The notes: generated from the sequence alone by a model not told the origin. Shown: positions 25,762-35,361, counted from the first letter of the stretch. The stretch: 64,000 bases of DNA from Cytobacillus massiliigabonensis (GCF_900199725.1 NZ_LT904904.1:220412-284411); one strand, 5' to 3'. Numbers and translations are program-made.

Positions 25762-27057
25762 ATGAAGAAAAAGTTTAAATTTTCTTTGGCATATCAAATA
25801 CTTACCGGTCTCGTACTGGGGATTATTATTGGAGCCATTTTCTACGGGAATCCTGCTGTAGAAACTTATTTACAGCCTATTGGTACGATCTTCCTTAATA
25901 TGATCAAGATGATTGTTGTGCCAATCATTATTTCTACTTTAATTCTAGGTGTTGCTGGAACAGGGGATATCAAACAGCTAGGGAAGCTTGGCGGGAAAAC
26001 ACTAATATATTTTGAGGTTGTAACAACGATTGCCATTATTGTTGGTGTATTAGCAGCGAATATTTTCCAGCCTGGTCAAGGAATAGACATGTCGTCTCTT
26101 TCAAAGGGGGACATTGACCAATATGTTGAAACGACAGAAGAAGTGCAGAGTGAAAGCCACGGAGTTTTGGATATCCTTGTCGACATCGTTCCAAGTAATG
26201 TGATTAAATCGATGTCTGAAGGCGATATGCTGCCGATTATTTTCTTTTCCGTGTTATTCGGTTTAGGAATTGCAGCCATTGGTGAAAAAGGGAAACCGGT
26301 TCTTGCTTTCTTCGAGGGGATGGCAGAGGCAATGTTCTGGGTGACAAACATGATTATGAAGTTTGCCCCATTTGGCGTATTTGCCTTAATTGGTGTAACG
26401 GTTTCAAAATTTGGATTAGAATCCTTGCTCCCATTAGGGAAATTAATGATTCTTGTTTATGTAACGATGGCCTTCTTTATTGTTGTCGTGCTTGGCGGTA
26501 TTGCGAAACTGGTTGGCATCAACATTTTCCATCTTATCAAAGTTTTGAAGGACGAACTGCTATTAGCCTATTCAACTTCTAGTTCGGAAACTGTATTGCC
26601 TAAAGTAATTCAGAAGATGGAGAAGTTTGGCTGTCCAAAAGATATAGTATCTTTTGTTGTTCCTACGGGCTATTCCTTTAATCTAGATGGTTCCACACTA
26701 TATCAAGCGCTAGCAGCATTGTTTATTGCGCAAATGTATAATATTGATTTAAGTATTACACAGCAAATTACTCTAGTATTAGTATTAATGGTGACATCAA
26801 AAGGAATCGCTGGTGTACCGGGAGTATCATTTGTTGTATTACTGGCAACGCTGGGAACAGTAGGCATTCCTTTAGAAGGACTTGCATTTATTGCGGGAAT
26901 TGACAGACTTCTTGATATGGCACGTACAGTCGTAAACGTGATCGGAAACGCACTTGCTACAGTTGTCATGTCTAAATGGGAAGGCCGATTTGATTCTAAG
27001 AAAAAGGTTGAGTATTACTCATCTATTAATCAGCCAGAGGAAACAGTTCAGGCATAA
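25762..27057 (+). CDS. Dicarboxylate/amino acid:cation symporter (DAACS, GltP/GltT-like)
   Basis: Protein of 431 aa with eight membrane helices and two re-entrant loops. Conserved motifs are the serine-rich loop YSTSSSETVLP (about 270-280), SFVVPTGYSFNLDGSTLY and SKGIAGVPGVSFVVL. Takes up glutamate, aspartate or C4-dicarboxylates with protons or sodium. ATG at 25762 with an AGGGGTGA ribosome site. Preceded by glnK-glnL and by its own control region with a cre. Followed by a GGGACA element able to terminate it. Confidence 0.92.
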   Translation: MKKKFKFSLAYQILTGLVLGIIIGAIFYGNPAVETYLQPIGTIFLNMIKMIVVPIIISTLILGVAGTGDIKQLGKLGGKTLIYFEVVTTIAIIVGVLAANIFQPGQGIDMSSLSKGDIDQYVETTEEVQSESHGVLDILVDIVPSNVIKSMSEGDMLPIIFFSVLFGLGIAAIGEKGKPVLAFFEGMAEAMFWVTNMIMKFAPFGVFALIGVTVSKFGLESLLPLGKLMILVYVTMAFFIVVVLGGIAKLVGINIFHLIKVLKDELLLAYSTSSSETVLPKVIQKMEKFGCPKDIVSFVVPTGYSFNLDGSTLYQALAALFIAQMYNIDLSITQQITLVLVLMVTSKGIAGVPGVSFVVLLATLGTVGIPLEGLAFIAGIDRLLDMARTVVNVIGNALATVVMSKWEGRFDSKKKVEYYSSINQPEETVQA

Positions 27058-27060
27058 CTA

Positions 27061-27096
27061 TGGGACAGAGGGACAGGAACCTTGTCCCTTCGTTTT
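27061..27096. repeat. GGGACA palindromic element, copy 3 (terminator-like)
   Basis: TGGGACAGAGGGACAGGAAC then CTTGTCCC, followed by TTCGTTTTT. It lies four bases after the symporter stop. The GGGACA / TGTCCC stem plus T run makes a workable terminator. Confidence 0.88.
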
Positions 27097-27206
27097 TAAG
27101 GATTACAAGATTCTATTTATTACTATTAACATAGGAAATATTGTCATTGACAATAAAATAGTTTCCTGTAATAATAAAGTCAATTAAATATTGGTACCTT
27201 TAATTC

Positions 27207-27333
27207 AGTCCAGAGAGGCTGACAAGGACAGCGGAAGTTTAACAATTATTCATGGGATGCGCATATCGTGCAGCCTGTGTTTATTGTGAACGAAAGGGGT
27301 TTATTGTCAGATATGGCGATAAACCCCTTTTTT
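27207..27333 (+). promoter_or_regulatory. PyrR-type attenuator of codBA
   Basis: AGTCCAGAGAGGCT at 27207-27220 matches the RNA loop bound by PyrR in Bacillus pyr leaders. About 75 nt downstream is a strong terminator: AAAGGGGTTTA (27293-27303) pairs with TAAACCCCTTT (27320-27330), with continued pairing into the loop and a T run. UMP-bound PyrR would favour termination, lowering cytosine salvage when pyrimidines are plentiful. The antiterminator pairing could not be resolved by eye. Confidence 0.85.
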
Positions 27334-27388
27334 GTTTTGTCCGAGCTTATTCGAGGACCAATTTCAACACAAAATTGGAGGAATATGC

Positions 27389-28666
27389 ATGGAAAAGATA
27401 GATTTAGAGTTTTCACTACAGCCTGTACCAAAGGAACATCGAACGGGATTTTGGAAGATCCTCGCTGTTATGCTTGGATTCACATTCTTCTCTGCAAGTA
27501 TGTGGTCAGGCGGAACATTAGGGAACGGTCTATCATTTATTAATTTTATCTGGATTGTACTAGCAGGTAATTTAATTCTTGGAATCTATACAGGTGCATT
27601 AGCGCACATTGCGGCAAAAACTGGATTATCAACTCATTTGCTCACTAAATATGCTTTTGGTGAAAAAGGTTCTTATTTATCCTCTCTTTTGCTGGGTGTT
27701 ACACAAGTTGGCTGGTTTGGAGTAGGGGTGGCAATGTTTGCTGTGCCGGTTCAAAAGGCAACAGGTCTCAATGTGTACTTTTTAATCATCGTTTCTGGAA
27801 TTTTAATGACGATTACAGCGATATACGGAATAAAAGCATTAGCTATACTAGGAGTTGTTGCAGTGCCTTCGATCGCCATTTTAGGAAGCTATTCTGTTTT
27901 GGAGGCAACTGAAACGGCTGGCGGGATTCAAGGTCTTTTGGATTATCAGCCGCTTGAAGCAATGGGACTGGCAACAGCTATCACCATTTGCATCGGCTCA
28001 TTTATTAGCGGGGGGACACTTACTCCCGATTTTGCCCGGTTTGCAAAGACTGCACGCTCTGGGGTAGTTTCAACAGTTATTGCATTCTTTCTCGGAAATT
28101 CACTCATGTTCTTGTTTGGTGCAGTAGGAGCCATTGTCTATAATAAATCGGATATATCCGATGTGATGTTTTTACAAGGATTAATTATACCGGCTATTAT
28201 TGTACTCGGTTTAAATATTTGGACGACAAATGAAAATGCTTTATATGCTTCAAGTTTAGGGTTTGCCAATATCACAAAAATCTCTAAAAGGAAGATCGTT
28301 GTATTCAACGGGACAGTTGGAACAATCACAGCGATGTGGCTATACAATCACTTTGTTGGATTCTTAACTATACTAGGATCTACATTGCCTTCGATTGGAG
28401 CGATCGTATTAGTTGACTATTTCTTATTAAAGCGTGGAAAGTATAAGCCGTTTAATGAAATGAAATTTAAAGCGGTGAATTGGCTTGCGATTATTGCATG
28501 GGTAGGCGGAGTGGCGGCAGCGAACTTTATTCCAGGCATTCCGCCGATTAATGGCCTAGTAGGAACCGCAATTCTTTACGCTGTTCTAATGAAATCTATT
28601 CCACAGCGTGAAGATGCAGTTAATCATTTGGATATTAGAAAAGGCGGGGAAATAAATGATTATTAA
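27389..28666 (+). CDS. codB: Cytosine permease, NCS1 family
   Basis: Protein of 425 aa with about twelve membrane helices. NCS1 features include the N-terminal [20 protein letters not shown] and the TM1 [14 protein letters not shown] segment, close to E. coli CodB. Imports cytosine with protons. The ATG at 27389 follows TTGGAGGA and lies 55 bp after the attenuator terminator, so expression depends on readthrough. Its end overlaps codA by 11 bp. Confidence 0.93.
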   Translation: MEKIDLEFSLQPVPKEHRTGFWKILAVMLGFTFFSASMWSGGTLGNGLSFINFIWIVLAGNLILGIYTGALAHIAAKTGLSTHLLTKYAFGEKGSYLSSLLLGVTQVGWFGVGVAMFAVPVQKATGLNVYFLIIVSGILMTITAIYGIKALAILGVVAVPSIAILGSYSVLEATETAGGIQGLLDYQPLEAMGLATAITICIGSFISGGTLTPDFARFAKTARSGVVSTVIAFFLGNSLMFLFGAVGAIVYNKSDISDVMFLQGLIIPAIIVLGLNIWTTNENALYASSLGFANITKISKRKIVVFNGTVGTITAMWLYNHFVGFLTILGSTLPSIGAIVLVDYFLLKRGKYKPFNEMKFKAVNWLAIIAWVGGVAAANFIPGIPPINGLVGTAILYAVLMKSIPQREDAVNHLDIRKGGEINDY

Positions 28667-29924
28667 ACAAGCAAAGCTTAGAGGAAAAGATGGATTGTGG
28701 AATATTGTTGTTCAAGATGGAAAGATCAGCAAGGTAACGCAAACCTTGGAAGAGGTTTCTGGTCATGAAATCCTTAATGTAGAGGGAGCGCTTGTCCTTC
28801 CTCCTTTCATTGAACCGCATATCCATTTAGATACAACTTTAACCGCAGGGGAGCCGGAGTGGAATCAAAGCGGTACGTTGTTTGAGGGAATCCAAAGATG
28901 GTCACAAAGAAAAGAAACTTTAACATTTGAAGATGTTAAGAAAAGATCGAAAACTGCATTGAAATGGCAAATCGCACAAGGGATTCAGCATGTCCGCACA
29001 CATGTAGATGTAACAGATCCAAAGCTTACAGCATTGAAGGCTATGCTTGAAGTGAAAGAAGAGATGGCTCCATATGTAGATATTCAACTAGTTGCTTTTC
29101 CGCAAGAGGGCATTCTCTCTTATCCAAACGGAGTGGAACTGCTGGAAGAGTCATTAAAGATGGGGGCAGATGTGGTTGGGGGAATCCCTCATTTTGAATT
29201 TACTCGTGAATATGGAGTGGAGTCATTAAAAATAGCATTTGATCTGGCAGAAAAATACGATCGATTAGTTGATATTCATTGTGATGAAATCGATGATGAA
29301 CAATCGCGCTTTATTGAAGTTGTAGCTAAAGAGGCGTATGAGCGTGGAATAGGTGCGCGTACAACGGCAAGCCACACAACAGCTATGGGTTCATATAATG
29401 ATGCATACACATATAAGCTTTTCAGACTATTAAAGCTTTCATCTATTAACTTTGTATCGAATCCGCTTGTCAATATTCATCTTCAAGGGAGATTTGATAC
29501 GTATCCGAAAAGAAGAGGGCTGACTAGAGTAAAAGAACTTCAAGAAGCAGGATTAAATATTTGCTTCGGCCATGATGATATTTTTGATCCATGGTATCCG
29601 CTAGGAACAGGCAATATGCTCCAAGTATTGCATATGGGTATCCATGCTTCACAATTAATGGGCTATGAACAAATTGTAAATTCGATTGATTTGATCACAA
29701 GCAATAGTGCGAAAACATTGCAAATTGAGGAAGTCTACGGAATAGAAGAAGGAAAGCCAGCAAACTTTATTGTGCTGTCTGCAGAAAACGAATATGAAGC
29801 GATTCGCAAGCAAGCATCAGTTAGATACTCCTTCAGAAACGGCAAAATAATCGCAGAAACAAAACCAAGTGAAACGACTATAACATTCAACCAAGCAAGA
29901 GAAAGCGTCAATTTTAATAGATAA
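28656..29924 (+). CDS. codA: Cytosine deaminase
   Basis: Protein of 422 aa of the amidohydrolase superfamily, deaminating cytosine to uracil and ammonia. Metal-binding HIHLD (about 56-60), [35 protein letters not shown] and [15 protein letters not shown] are all present, and alignment by eye to E. coli CodA is strong along the full length. Together with CodB and the PyrR attenuator it forms a cytosine salvage unit. Confidence 0.95.
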   Translation: MIIKQAKLRGKDGLWNIVVQDGKISKVTQTLEEVSGHEILNVEGALVLPPFIEPHIHLDTTLTAGEPEWNQSGTLFEGIQRWSQRKETLTFEDVKKRSKTALKWQIAQGIQHVRTHVDVTDPKLTALKAMLEVKEEMAPYVDIQLVAFPQEGILSYPNGVELLEESLKMGADVVGGIPHFEFTREYGVESLKIAFDLAEKYDRLVDIHCDEIDDEQSRFIEVVAKEAYERGIGARTTASHTTAMGSYNDAYTYKLFRLLKLSSINFVSNPLVNIHLQGRFDTYPKRRGLTRVKELQEAGLNICFGHDDIFDPWYPLGTGNMLQVLHMGIHASQLMGYEQIVNSIDLITSNSAKTLQIEEVYGIEEGKPANFIVLSAENEYEAIRKQASVRYSFRNGKIIAETKPSETTITFNQARESVNFNR

Positions 29925-29950
29925 TGGGAAAGGTCTATTGTTCCGATTGG

Positions 29951-29979
29951 TGGGACAGAGGGATACGTTTACTGTCCCA
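29951..29979. repeat. GGGACA palindromic element, copy 4
   Basis: TGGGACAGAGGGATACG then TTTACTGTCCCA, 27 bp after the codA stop. Diverged central part. Confidence 0.75.
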
Positions 29980-30034
29980 AATGGCAGACCCAATAGAACA
30001 AGATAAACGTATCTTATTGAAGTTGTAGTTATTT

Positions 30035-30084
30035 AAATAACCCCCAATTTGGTAGTGGTAAGAATACCAGATTGGGGGTTATTT
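30035..30084. terminator. Strong terminator between codA and adaA
   Basis: AAATAACCCCCAATTTGGTA pairs with its complement at 30065-30084 with one mismatch (20-bp stem, 10-nt loop), flanked by T-rich sequence. Confidence 0.9.
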
Positions 30085-30195
30085 ATTTGTTTTAGACCAT
30101 AACAGCAAGAATGAGGATGCAATATATGCTGCTGCATTGATAAAATAGAAGTAATTGAAGAATTTTCATTTTGCCTGGAAAGGGAAAGGGGATCT

Positions 30196-30756
30196 ATGGT
30201 GACTGCAATCTGTCTTTCATTTGATGAAATGTGGGAGAAAATTATGGCCTGTGATCGTAAATATGACGGATTATTTTATACGGCGGTGAAAACAACCAAG
30301 ATCTATTGCCGCCCTTCATGCAGATCTAGAAAGCCGAAGAAAATGAATGTAGTCTTTTATTTTGATATCAATGAGGTTGAACAGGCTGGTTTTCGAGCAT
30401 GTAAAAGATGCCAGCCAGAGGTGGAGCATTCCCCGCATATAGGTTTAGTTCGAACAATCATTTCCTTTTTAGTGAATTATTATAGACAGCAGCTTGTATT
30501 ACAGGATATTGCTGATCATGCCGGGATAAGTCCCTATTATCTTGAACGAATTTTTAAACAGGAAACATCTGAAACTCCAAGAACCTATTTGGAAAAAATA
30601 CGTGTGGATAAGGCAGCATACCTTCTAACGAGCACGGATCGAACAAATCTAGAGATTTGCTATGAAGTCGGATTCCAAAGCCCATCTAATTTCTATCGAG
30701 TCTTTCGTCGGTTAAAAAATTATTCTCCCAGTGAATATAGAAGCCTTAATAGGTAA
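30196..30756 (+). CDS. adaA: AdaA-like methylphosphotriester-DNA methyltransferase and activator
   Basis: Protein of 186 aa. N-terminal Ada zinc domain with the four ligands C38, C42, C69 and C72 (CRPSCRSRKP...CKRC); C38 accepts a methyl group from DNA phosphotriesters. C-terminal AraC-type HTH (IADHAGISPYYLERIFKQETSETPRTYL and EVGFQSPSNFYRVFRRL). Methylated AdaA switches on the adaptive response to alkylating agents. Ribosome site AAGGGG. First gene of an operon with alkA and ogt. Confidence 0.95.
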   Translation: MVTAICLSFDEMWEKIMACDRKYDGLFYTAVKTTKIYCRPSCRSRKPKKMNVVFYFDINEVEQAGFRACKRCQPEVEHSPHIGLVRTIISFLVNYYRQQLVLQDIADHAGISPYYLERIFKQETSETPRTYLEKIRVDKAAYLLTSTDRTNLEICYEVGFQSPSNFYRVFRRLKNYSPSEYRSLNR

Positions 30757-30768
30757 GGGGATGGAATC

Positions 30769-31677
30769 TTGAATTGGATGGATTATGAATCTTATCTTGA
30801 AATTTACCCGCCGCGTGAATTCAGCTTTGAGGAATGTTTAATGTTTTTAAACAGGTCAGACCAAGAGATCCTGCATCAAATGATGGATGGTTTCTTATAT
30901 AAGCTCATTGAAGTGGAGAAAGAATTCATACTATTAAAAATAGGGTATACCCCACATTCAATACAGGTGGAATTTCCAGTAAATAGACCATCTGAGAATG
31001 TTCGAAAAGCGACGGCTGCATATGTATGGGAATGGTTTGATATGGGACAAGATTTGCCATCATTTTATGAAGCTGCAGATAGATGTGATATTTTGAATCG
31101 GCTTGTCCATAAATATGATGGGCTTCGGATGGTATGCATGCCTGATTTATTTGAAGCTCTTGTTTGGGCGATCATCGGGCAGCAAATTAATTTAACCTTT
31201 GCTTATACTTTAAAGAAACGATTTGTGGAACAATTCGGAGAGTGTCTTTCCTTCGAAAGAAAACAATTTTGGCTGTTTCCATCGTTTGAAAAAATTGCAG
31301 GTATAGATATTGATGATTTGAAAAGTCTTCAAATTACTGCCAGGAAGGCTGAATATATCATAGGCGTTGCCAAGGCAATGTTAAATGGAGAAATAATAAA
31401 AGAAAACATGCTTCAGAAACTAGATTATCAGCAAGCAAAACAATCATTAATGGCAATTAGGGGTGTAGGAGCCTGGACAGCAGACTATGTCTTGATGAAA
31501 TGCTTGCATTACACTTGTGCCTTTCCAATTGCGGATGTCGGTCTGCATAATGCACTAAAGAAGCAGCTTGGGCTTGCGCAAAAGCCGACAATAGAGGAAA
31601 TTAATCATATAGCAGCAAATTGGGAAGGCTGGGAAGCCTACGCAACTTTTTATCTATGGAGGTCGTTATATGAATAA
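30769..31677 (+). CDS. alkA: DNA-3-methyladenine glycosylase II, AlkA type
   Basis: Protein of 302 aa of the HhH-GPD superfamily, removing alkylated bases from DNA. Helix-hairpin-helix MAIRGVGAWTADYVLM (about 228-243) and catalytic D256 in FPIADVGLH. The N-terminal AlkA-type beta domain is present. TTG start at 30769, seven bases after AGGGGA; an ATG three codons later is an alternative. Ends inside the start of the methyltransferase gene (8-bp overlap). Confidence 0.93.
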   Translation: MNWMDYESYLEIYPPREFSFEECLMFLNRSDQEILHQMMDGFLYKLIEVEKEFILLKIGYTPHSIQVEFPVNRPSENVRKATAAYVWEWFDMGQDLPSFYEAADRCDILNRLVHKYDGLRMVCMPDLFEALVWAIIGQQINLTFAYTLKKRFVEQFGECLSFERKQFWLFPSFEKIAGIDIDDLKSLQITARKAEYIIGVAKAMLNGEIIKENMLQKLDYQQAKQSLMAIRGVGAWTADYVLMKCLHYTCAFPIADVGLHNALKKQLGLAQKPTIEEINHIAANWEGWEAYATFYLWRSLYE

Positions 31678-32185
31678 TCAGCAAACGGGTCGGAGGAACC
31701 TATCCTCATGCCCCACATATAAATTAGATTACAAATCTCCGGTTGGTGTTCTCGAAATAGCTGGAACAGATGAAGCCATCTGTTCCATTTTATTCACTGA
31801 TGAAGAAACGCCAGTGAATGTTAAGAATGACGATACACCAAACTCATTGCTGGATTGCTATGAACAGCTTGACGAATATTTTAAAGGGGAGCGCCATGAA
31901 TTTACCTTTCCATACATATTTGAAGGGACAGTATTTCAAAAAGATGTGTGGAATGCATTAACGACCATATCCTATGGGAAGACAGGCTCATATAAAGATA
32001 TCGCGGTTGCTATCGGGAATGAAAAAGCGATCAGAGCAGTTGGAAGTGCGAATGGAAAGAATAAATTAAGCATTGTTATCCCTTGTCATCGCATTATCGG
32101 CTCAAACGGAAAATTGACTGGCTATGCAGGCGGGTTATGGAGAAAAGAATGGCTGCTTCAGCATGAAAAGTCCTTTAAGAAATAA
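31670..32185 (+). CDS. ogt: Methylated-DNA-protein-cysteine methyltransferase (AdaB/Ogt)
   Basis: Protein of 171 aa that repairs O6-methylguanine by suicidal methyl transfer to C139 in IPCHRIIGSNGKLTGYAGGL. The N-terminal ribonuclease-like domain precedes the HTH containing SYGKTGSYKDIAVAIG and the arginine finger AIRAVG. GGAGG before the ATG at 31670. The AdaA-AlkA-Ogt trio gives all main adaptive-response functions in one transcript. Three GGGACA elements follow immediately. Confidence 0.94.
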   Translation: MNNQQTGRRNLSSCPTYKLDYKSPVGVLEIAGTDEAICSILFTDEETPVNVKNDDTPNSLLDCYEQLDEYFKGERHEFTFPYIFEGTVFQKDVWNALTTISYGKTGSYKDIAVAIGNEKAIRAVGSANGKNKLSIVIPCHRIIGSNGKLTGYAGGLWRKEWLLQHEKSFKK

Positions 32186-32191
32186 TAATTA

Positions 32192-32290
32192 TGGGACAGT
32201 GAACATGTCCCCGTGTCCCGGAGGTATGGGACAAAGGGACATGTCTCTTGTCCCCAAGAAGTCTGCTGGGACAAGGAACCTCCTGCTAGG
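32192..32290. repeat. Cluster of three GGGACA elements (copies 5-7)
   Basis: Full copies at 32192-32220 and 32227-32255 in opposite orientation, then a truncated copy at 32266-32290. The last includes the TAG stop codon of the convergent chemoreceptor gene. Only 6-10 bp separate the copies. Confidence 0.88.
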
Positions 32291-33617
32291 AGACCTTAAA
32301 TCGGTTTAATTCTGTATTTAATCTGTCAGCTAATATATTCATGTCCTTCGAGGATTGTGATACGACCTCTGTTGATGCAAGCTGTTCTTGTCCTGAGGCA
32401 GAGATTTCCTCTGTGCTTGCAGCGAAATTTTCAGCAGTTTTAGCCATCCCTTGAAGCTGACTGGATATTTGTTTCGCTTTTTGATTGATCGTTTCAATGG
32501 CGAAAGCGGTATGTGTAAAGCTTCCAACAATATTATCATAAGTAGTTTTAATTTTTCCAAATGCATCTTCCGTTATTTTTAGTGCATCCTTTTGCTCATT
32601 AATAAGCAAACCAGCCTTGCTAATTTTTTCGACAGATGTGTTTGATTTTTCAGTTGTTTTAGAGATTAGAGCCGAAATTTCTTTAGCTGCCTTTGAAGAC
32701 TCTTCGGCTAAATTTCTGATTTGACCTGCTACAACAGCAAAGCTTTTCCCTGCATCGCCTGCTCTGCTAGCCTCTATCGATGCATTTAATGCTAAAAGAT
32801 TTGTTTGTTCTGCGATTGAAGTGATCATATGAACAATCCCCTTTACTTGATCAATCATTTGACTCAGTTCATTGATCGATTGATTTGCATCAGTAGATAC
32901 CTCAATATTTTGATCCATTTTAATTGTCTGCAAGTCTACTGTTTTTTGCCCTTCTAGGACAGCGTTTAGGGAAGACGCAGCATGCTTTGCGCCAGTTGAT
33001 GCTTCATTAGTCATTTGGTCGATGAGATGGACAACTTCTAATAAGGTGGCATTAATATTATTAATGGTTTGAGCTTGCTCCGTATTTCCGGCTGCGATGC
33101 CATCAATCGTGGCGACTACTTGTGTGATGGCATGTACATTTTCTTCTGTGTTCTTTGTGAGATGAGTAGAATGTGAGGCAATGGCTGATGAAAAAACCTG
33201 CAACTGAATAGCAAAATCCCTTAGCCCCTTTCTTATCTCCCAGAGTGCATTAGCCATCTTTCCAATTTCATCCTTATGCTTGTGCATGCTTTCAAAAAAA
33301 CGATTATCCTCACGTAAATCAAATCTTGCAGTTCTCTCTGCAATTTCGGTCATTTGCAATATTGGTTTTGAAATCGTTTTTCCTAAAAAGTAAGATAGAA
33401 TGATTCCAATAATTAAAGATATAGCAAGCCCTATTAAGATAGGGACCGGAATTAAAAAGTGTATCCCTTCTTGTATAGCGGAACCATTACTATTCGCTGC
33501 AACGGGTGCTTTTTCTTGGTTTCCGTTCATAAAAAGTGCCCCGCCAACGTTGATGGCAGCTACAATCATGGAGTTAATCAATGATAATATAATTATTTTA
33601 GTAGATATCTTTTTCAT
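32286..33617 (-). CDS. Methyl-accepting chemotaxis protein without large sensor domain
   Basis: Protein of 443 aa. Two membrane helices (about 8-28 and 52-74) enclose only some 25 residues, so there is no sizeable extracellular sensor. A HAMP domain follows, then the signalling domain with the hairpin tip [30 protein letters not shown]. The ribosome site AAGGAG upstream of its ATG falls inside a GGGACA-like sequence. It is 58 bp downstream of the DUF4956 gene on the same strand and may be co-transcribed with it. Confidence 0.9.
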   Translation of the reverse strand: MKKISTKIIILSLINSMIVAAINVGGALFMNGNQEKAPVAANSNGSAIQEGIHFLIPVPILIGLAISLIIGIILSYFLGKTISKPILQMTEIAERTARFDLREDNRFFESMHKHKDEIGKMANALWEIRKGLRDFAIQLQVFSSAIASHSTHLTKNTEENVHAITQVVATIDGIAAGNTEQAQTINNINATLLEVVHLIDQMTNEASTGAKHAASSLNAVLEGQKTVDLQTIKMDQNIEVSTDANQSINELSQMIDQVKGIVHMITSIAEQTNLLALNASIEASRAGDAGKSFAVVAGQIRNLAEESSKAAKEISALISKTTEKSNTSVEKISKAGLLINEQKDALKITEDAFGKIKTTYDNIVGSFTHTAFAIETINQKAKQISSQLQGMAKTAENFAASTEEISASGQEQLASTEVVSQSSKDMNILADRLNTELNRFKVS

Positions 33618-33626
33618 GTGTATTCT

Positions 33627-33676
33627 CCTTGTCCCAGCTTAAATAAAAAGGGACAGTGAACCTGTCCCTGTGTCCC
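33627..33676. repeat. GGGACA element, copy 8, plus a half copy
   Basis: Full element at 33650-33676, whose right end contributes to the TAG stop of the DUF4956 gene, and a half copy TCCTTGTCCC at 33627-33636 that on the minus strand provides GGGACAAGGAG, the ribosome site of the chemoreceptor gene. Confidence 0.8.
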
Positions 33677-34359
33677 TACGCGGTAAAATTGCCATCATAG
33701 CTTAACATGATAGCTGATTTTACACCTTTCATGTCCGAAATATGATTAATGAAGCTCATGTTATGTTCTTTTATCCGGATTTCATAAGTGATTTCATGAT
33801 CATCTCCGGGCATAATTGACTTGGATTTGATCGAATGCTTCATAGCATTCTCGGATATAACATGTTCTAAAGGATTTTCAATCGAACTGTCACTATATCT
33901 AACGACTAATAAATATGGGTTTTCAATTTTAATCCGATTGATAAAGAAAAGTAATACCACTCCAATTAGAATTGCGCCGATAATGACAAGTGGAATAAAG
34001 CCTGCGCCACATAAAATACCTGACACAATCGCCCAGAAAATATAAACAATGTCCATAGGATCTTTAATAGGAGTTCTGAAACGGACAATCGACAAAGCCC
34101 CGACCATACCAAGCGATAGTAAGATATTAGATGAGATCCCCATGATAATTAATGCGGTCGCCATCGACATCACGATTAATGAGATATTAAAGGTATGTGA
34201 ATATATGACACCTGTGAAGGTCTTTTTATAAACCCAATAAATGAATAATCCAACTGCAAATGCTACTAATAACCCTACAAGTGAATCAATGATTGAAAAG
34301 CTGCTTGTTTTTTCTAAAAAGCTAGATTTAAAAATGTCGCTAAAATTTACACTATCCAT
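33676..34359 (-). CDS. DUF4956 membrane protein
   Basis: Protein of 227 aa. Four or so membrane helices in the first 140 residues, including the conserved LGMVGALSIVRFRTPIKDPMDIVYIFWAI region that defines DUF4956, then a cytoplasmic ferredoxin-like tail (residues 145-227, EITYEIRIKEHN...MKGVKSAIMLSYDG). The start at 34359 follows TTGGAGGA. DUF4956 genes are repeatedly found with VTC-domain genes, as here (68-bp gap). No biochemical role is known; partnership with the VTC protein in polymer synthesis or translocation is an inference. Confidence 0.88.
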   Translation of the reverse strand: MDSVNFSDIFKSSFLEKTSSFSIIDSLVGLLVAFAVGLFIYWVYKKTFTGVIYSHTFNISLIVMSMATALIIMGISSNILLSLGMVGALSIVRFRTPIKDPMDIVYIFWAIVSGILCGAGFIPLVIIGAILIGVVLLFFINRIKIENPYLLVVRYSDSSIENPLEHVISENAMKHSIKSKSIMPGDDHEITYEIRIKEHNMSFINHISDMKGVKSAIMLSYDGNFTA

Positions 34360-34395
34360 TACGTATTCCTCCAACTATTTCAGTTTTTTGCTATA

Positions 34396-34423
34396 GGAGA
34401 CAGTGAATCTGTCCCTTTGTCCC
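34396..34423. repeat. GGGACA palindromic element, copy 9
   Basis: GGAGACAGTGAATCTGTCCC then TTTGTCCC, four bases from the VTC gene stop codon. Confidence 0.8.
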
Positions 34424-34427
34424 GCTA

Positions 34428-35126
34428 TTATCCATACATTCTGCTAATTTGGTATTTTGAATAGGTTCCTTTTCGTCTGTCACCGATTTGAAGTAATTTT
34501 TTGATAACGTTAGGAAGGTACTCATCAAATTTTACTTCGAGGATGACGATGCCGGGATTGGTTTCAACCATGGAAATATGAGGATTTAGAACATCATTGT
34601 TGCGAAAGCTCGTTTTAATCGAGCTATCGAAGGTTACCCGTACATTACCATAGCGATAAATAAATACTTCTCTCTCGTAATCAACAACCGTCACCGGTTT
34701 TAATTGCATAAGGTTCATTTGTATGAACAGCTCTTGTATGAGGGACCTCGCATCATTCTCCATCCACAGAATGTCCCCATGTCTGATGCGTTCATATTCG
34801 CCTGCATGAATTCGGCATTTTTGTTTGTATGTTAGATTATTGCGTTTGCTCTTTTTTTCGAGCGTTAGATAATCTGGATTATAGTCATAGAGCCTAACCC
34901 GAAATTTATCGCGTTCATAATGCCCTTCCTTTTTTTGAGTTAGCACTTTATTGTCGAAGTTATCGAAGTAAACGCTTCGAATGAGATATTTTCCGTCGTT
35001 TTTTGCATGGGGATCGGTTTCCATGTAATGCTTTAGTCTATTTCTTAGAAGGTAGCAGTCTATTTTTGTTATTTCATGCTTTAATTCATTACGCCCCTGT
35101 ACCCCATTTAAGGTCATCGCCTTCAT
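34428..35126 (-). CDS. VTC-domain (polyphosphate-polymerase-like) protein
   Basis: Protein of 232 aa comprising one VTC tunnel domain. Conserved features: RNELKHEI at the N terminus, IRSVYFDNFDN, the basic RDKFRVRLYDYN, LTLEKKSKRNNLTYKQKC, the VVDYEREVFIY strand, VRVTFDSSIKTS, and VILEVKFDEYLP with the metal-binding Glu. In yeast VTC4 this fold makes polyphosphate from ATP. Bacterial relatives usually sit with DUF4956 and CotH or beta-helix genes; activity here is untested. Start ambiguous between 35135 and 35126 (ribosome site AGGAGG). Promoter carries 11-bp repeats shared with the gene at 37837. Confidence 0.88.
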   Translation of the reverse strand: MKAMTLNGVQGRNELKHEITKIDCYLLRNRLKHYMETDPHAKNDGKYLIRSVYFDNFDNKVLTQKKEGHYERDKFRVRLYDYNPDYLTLEKKSKRNNLTYKQKCRIHAGEYERIRHGDILWMENDARSLIQELFIQMNLMQLKPVTVVDYEREVFIYRYGNVRVTFDSSIKTSFRNNDVLNPHISMVETNPGIVILEVKFDEYLPNVIKKLLQIGDRRKGTYSKYQISRMYG

Positions 35127-35167
35127 GTTTATCATCTTCCTCCTGTACGATTAGCACTGTGATTCAC

Positions 35168-35199
35168 ATTATTACGGACAAACCTTAAACAAACCTTAA
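35168..35199 (-). promoter_or_regulatory. 11-bp direct repeat and -10 of the VTC operon
   Basis: Read on the minus strand, TTAAGGTTTGT occurs twice in tandem (35199-35189, 35188-35178), then CCG and TAATAAT (35174-35168). The same layout precedes the gene at 37837. Typical of an OmpR-family activator site overlapping the -35 region. Confidence 0.8.
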
Positions 35200-35205
35200 A
35201 GACAT

Positions 35206-35361
35206 AGAAAAGCGGAAGCGTCTTGCTCATCACCGTACAAACGCAGAAGGGATTCGACTGAGATAAGGGAAACACGGTTTGCGCAAGCGAACCGATGTTG
35301 ACGCAATCGTTGCGGAGGAGACCTGAAGTTTGATAGGTGATAGGCGCTGGAGCAAGACAAT
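35206..35361. repeat. Dispersed Bacillus-type structured repeat, about 156 bp
   Basis: Begins AGAAAAGCGGAAGCG and ends GGCGCTGGAGCAAGAC, with pairing ends GTCTTGCTC (35220) and GAGCAAGAC (35350) and an inner hairpin GGTTTGCGCAAGCGAACC. I recognise the ends as a repeat common in Bacillaceae intergenic regions. Coding potential is absent. Confidence 0.7.

Noticed and set aside
30769-32185. Out-of-frame start ATGCCCCAC within the ogt gene, with its own GGAGG
   Set aside because: It meets a stop after four codons. The ATG at 31670 also has GGAGG and gives the full protein.
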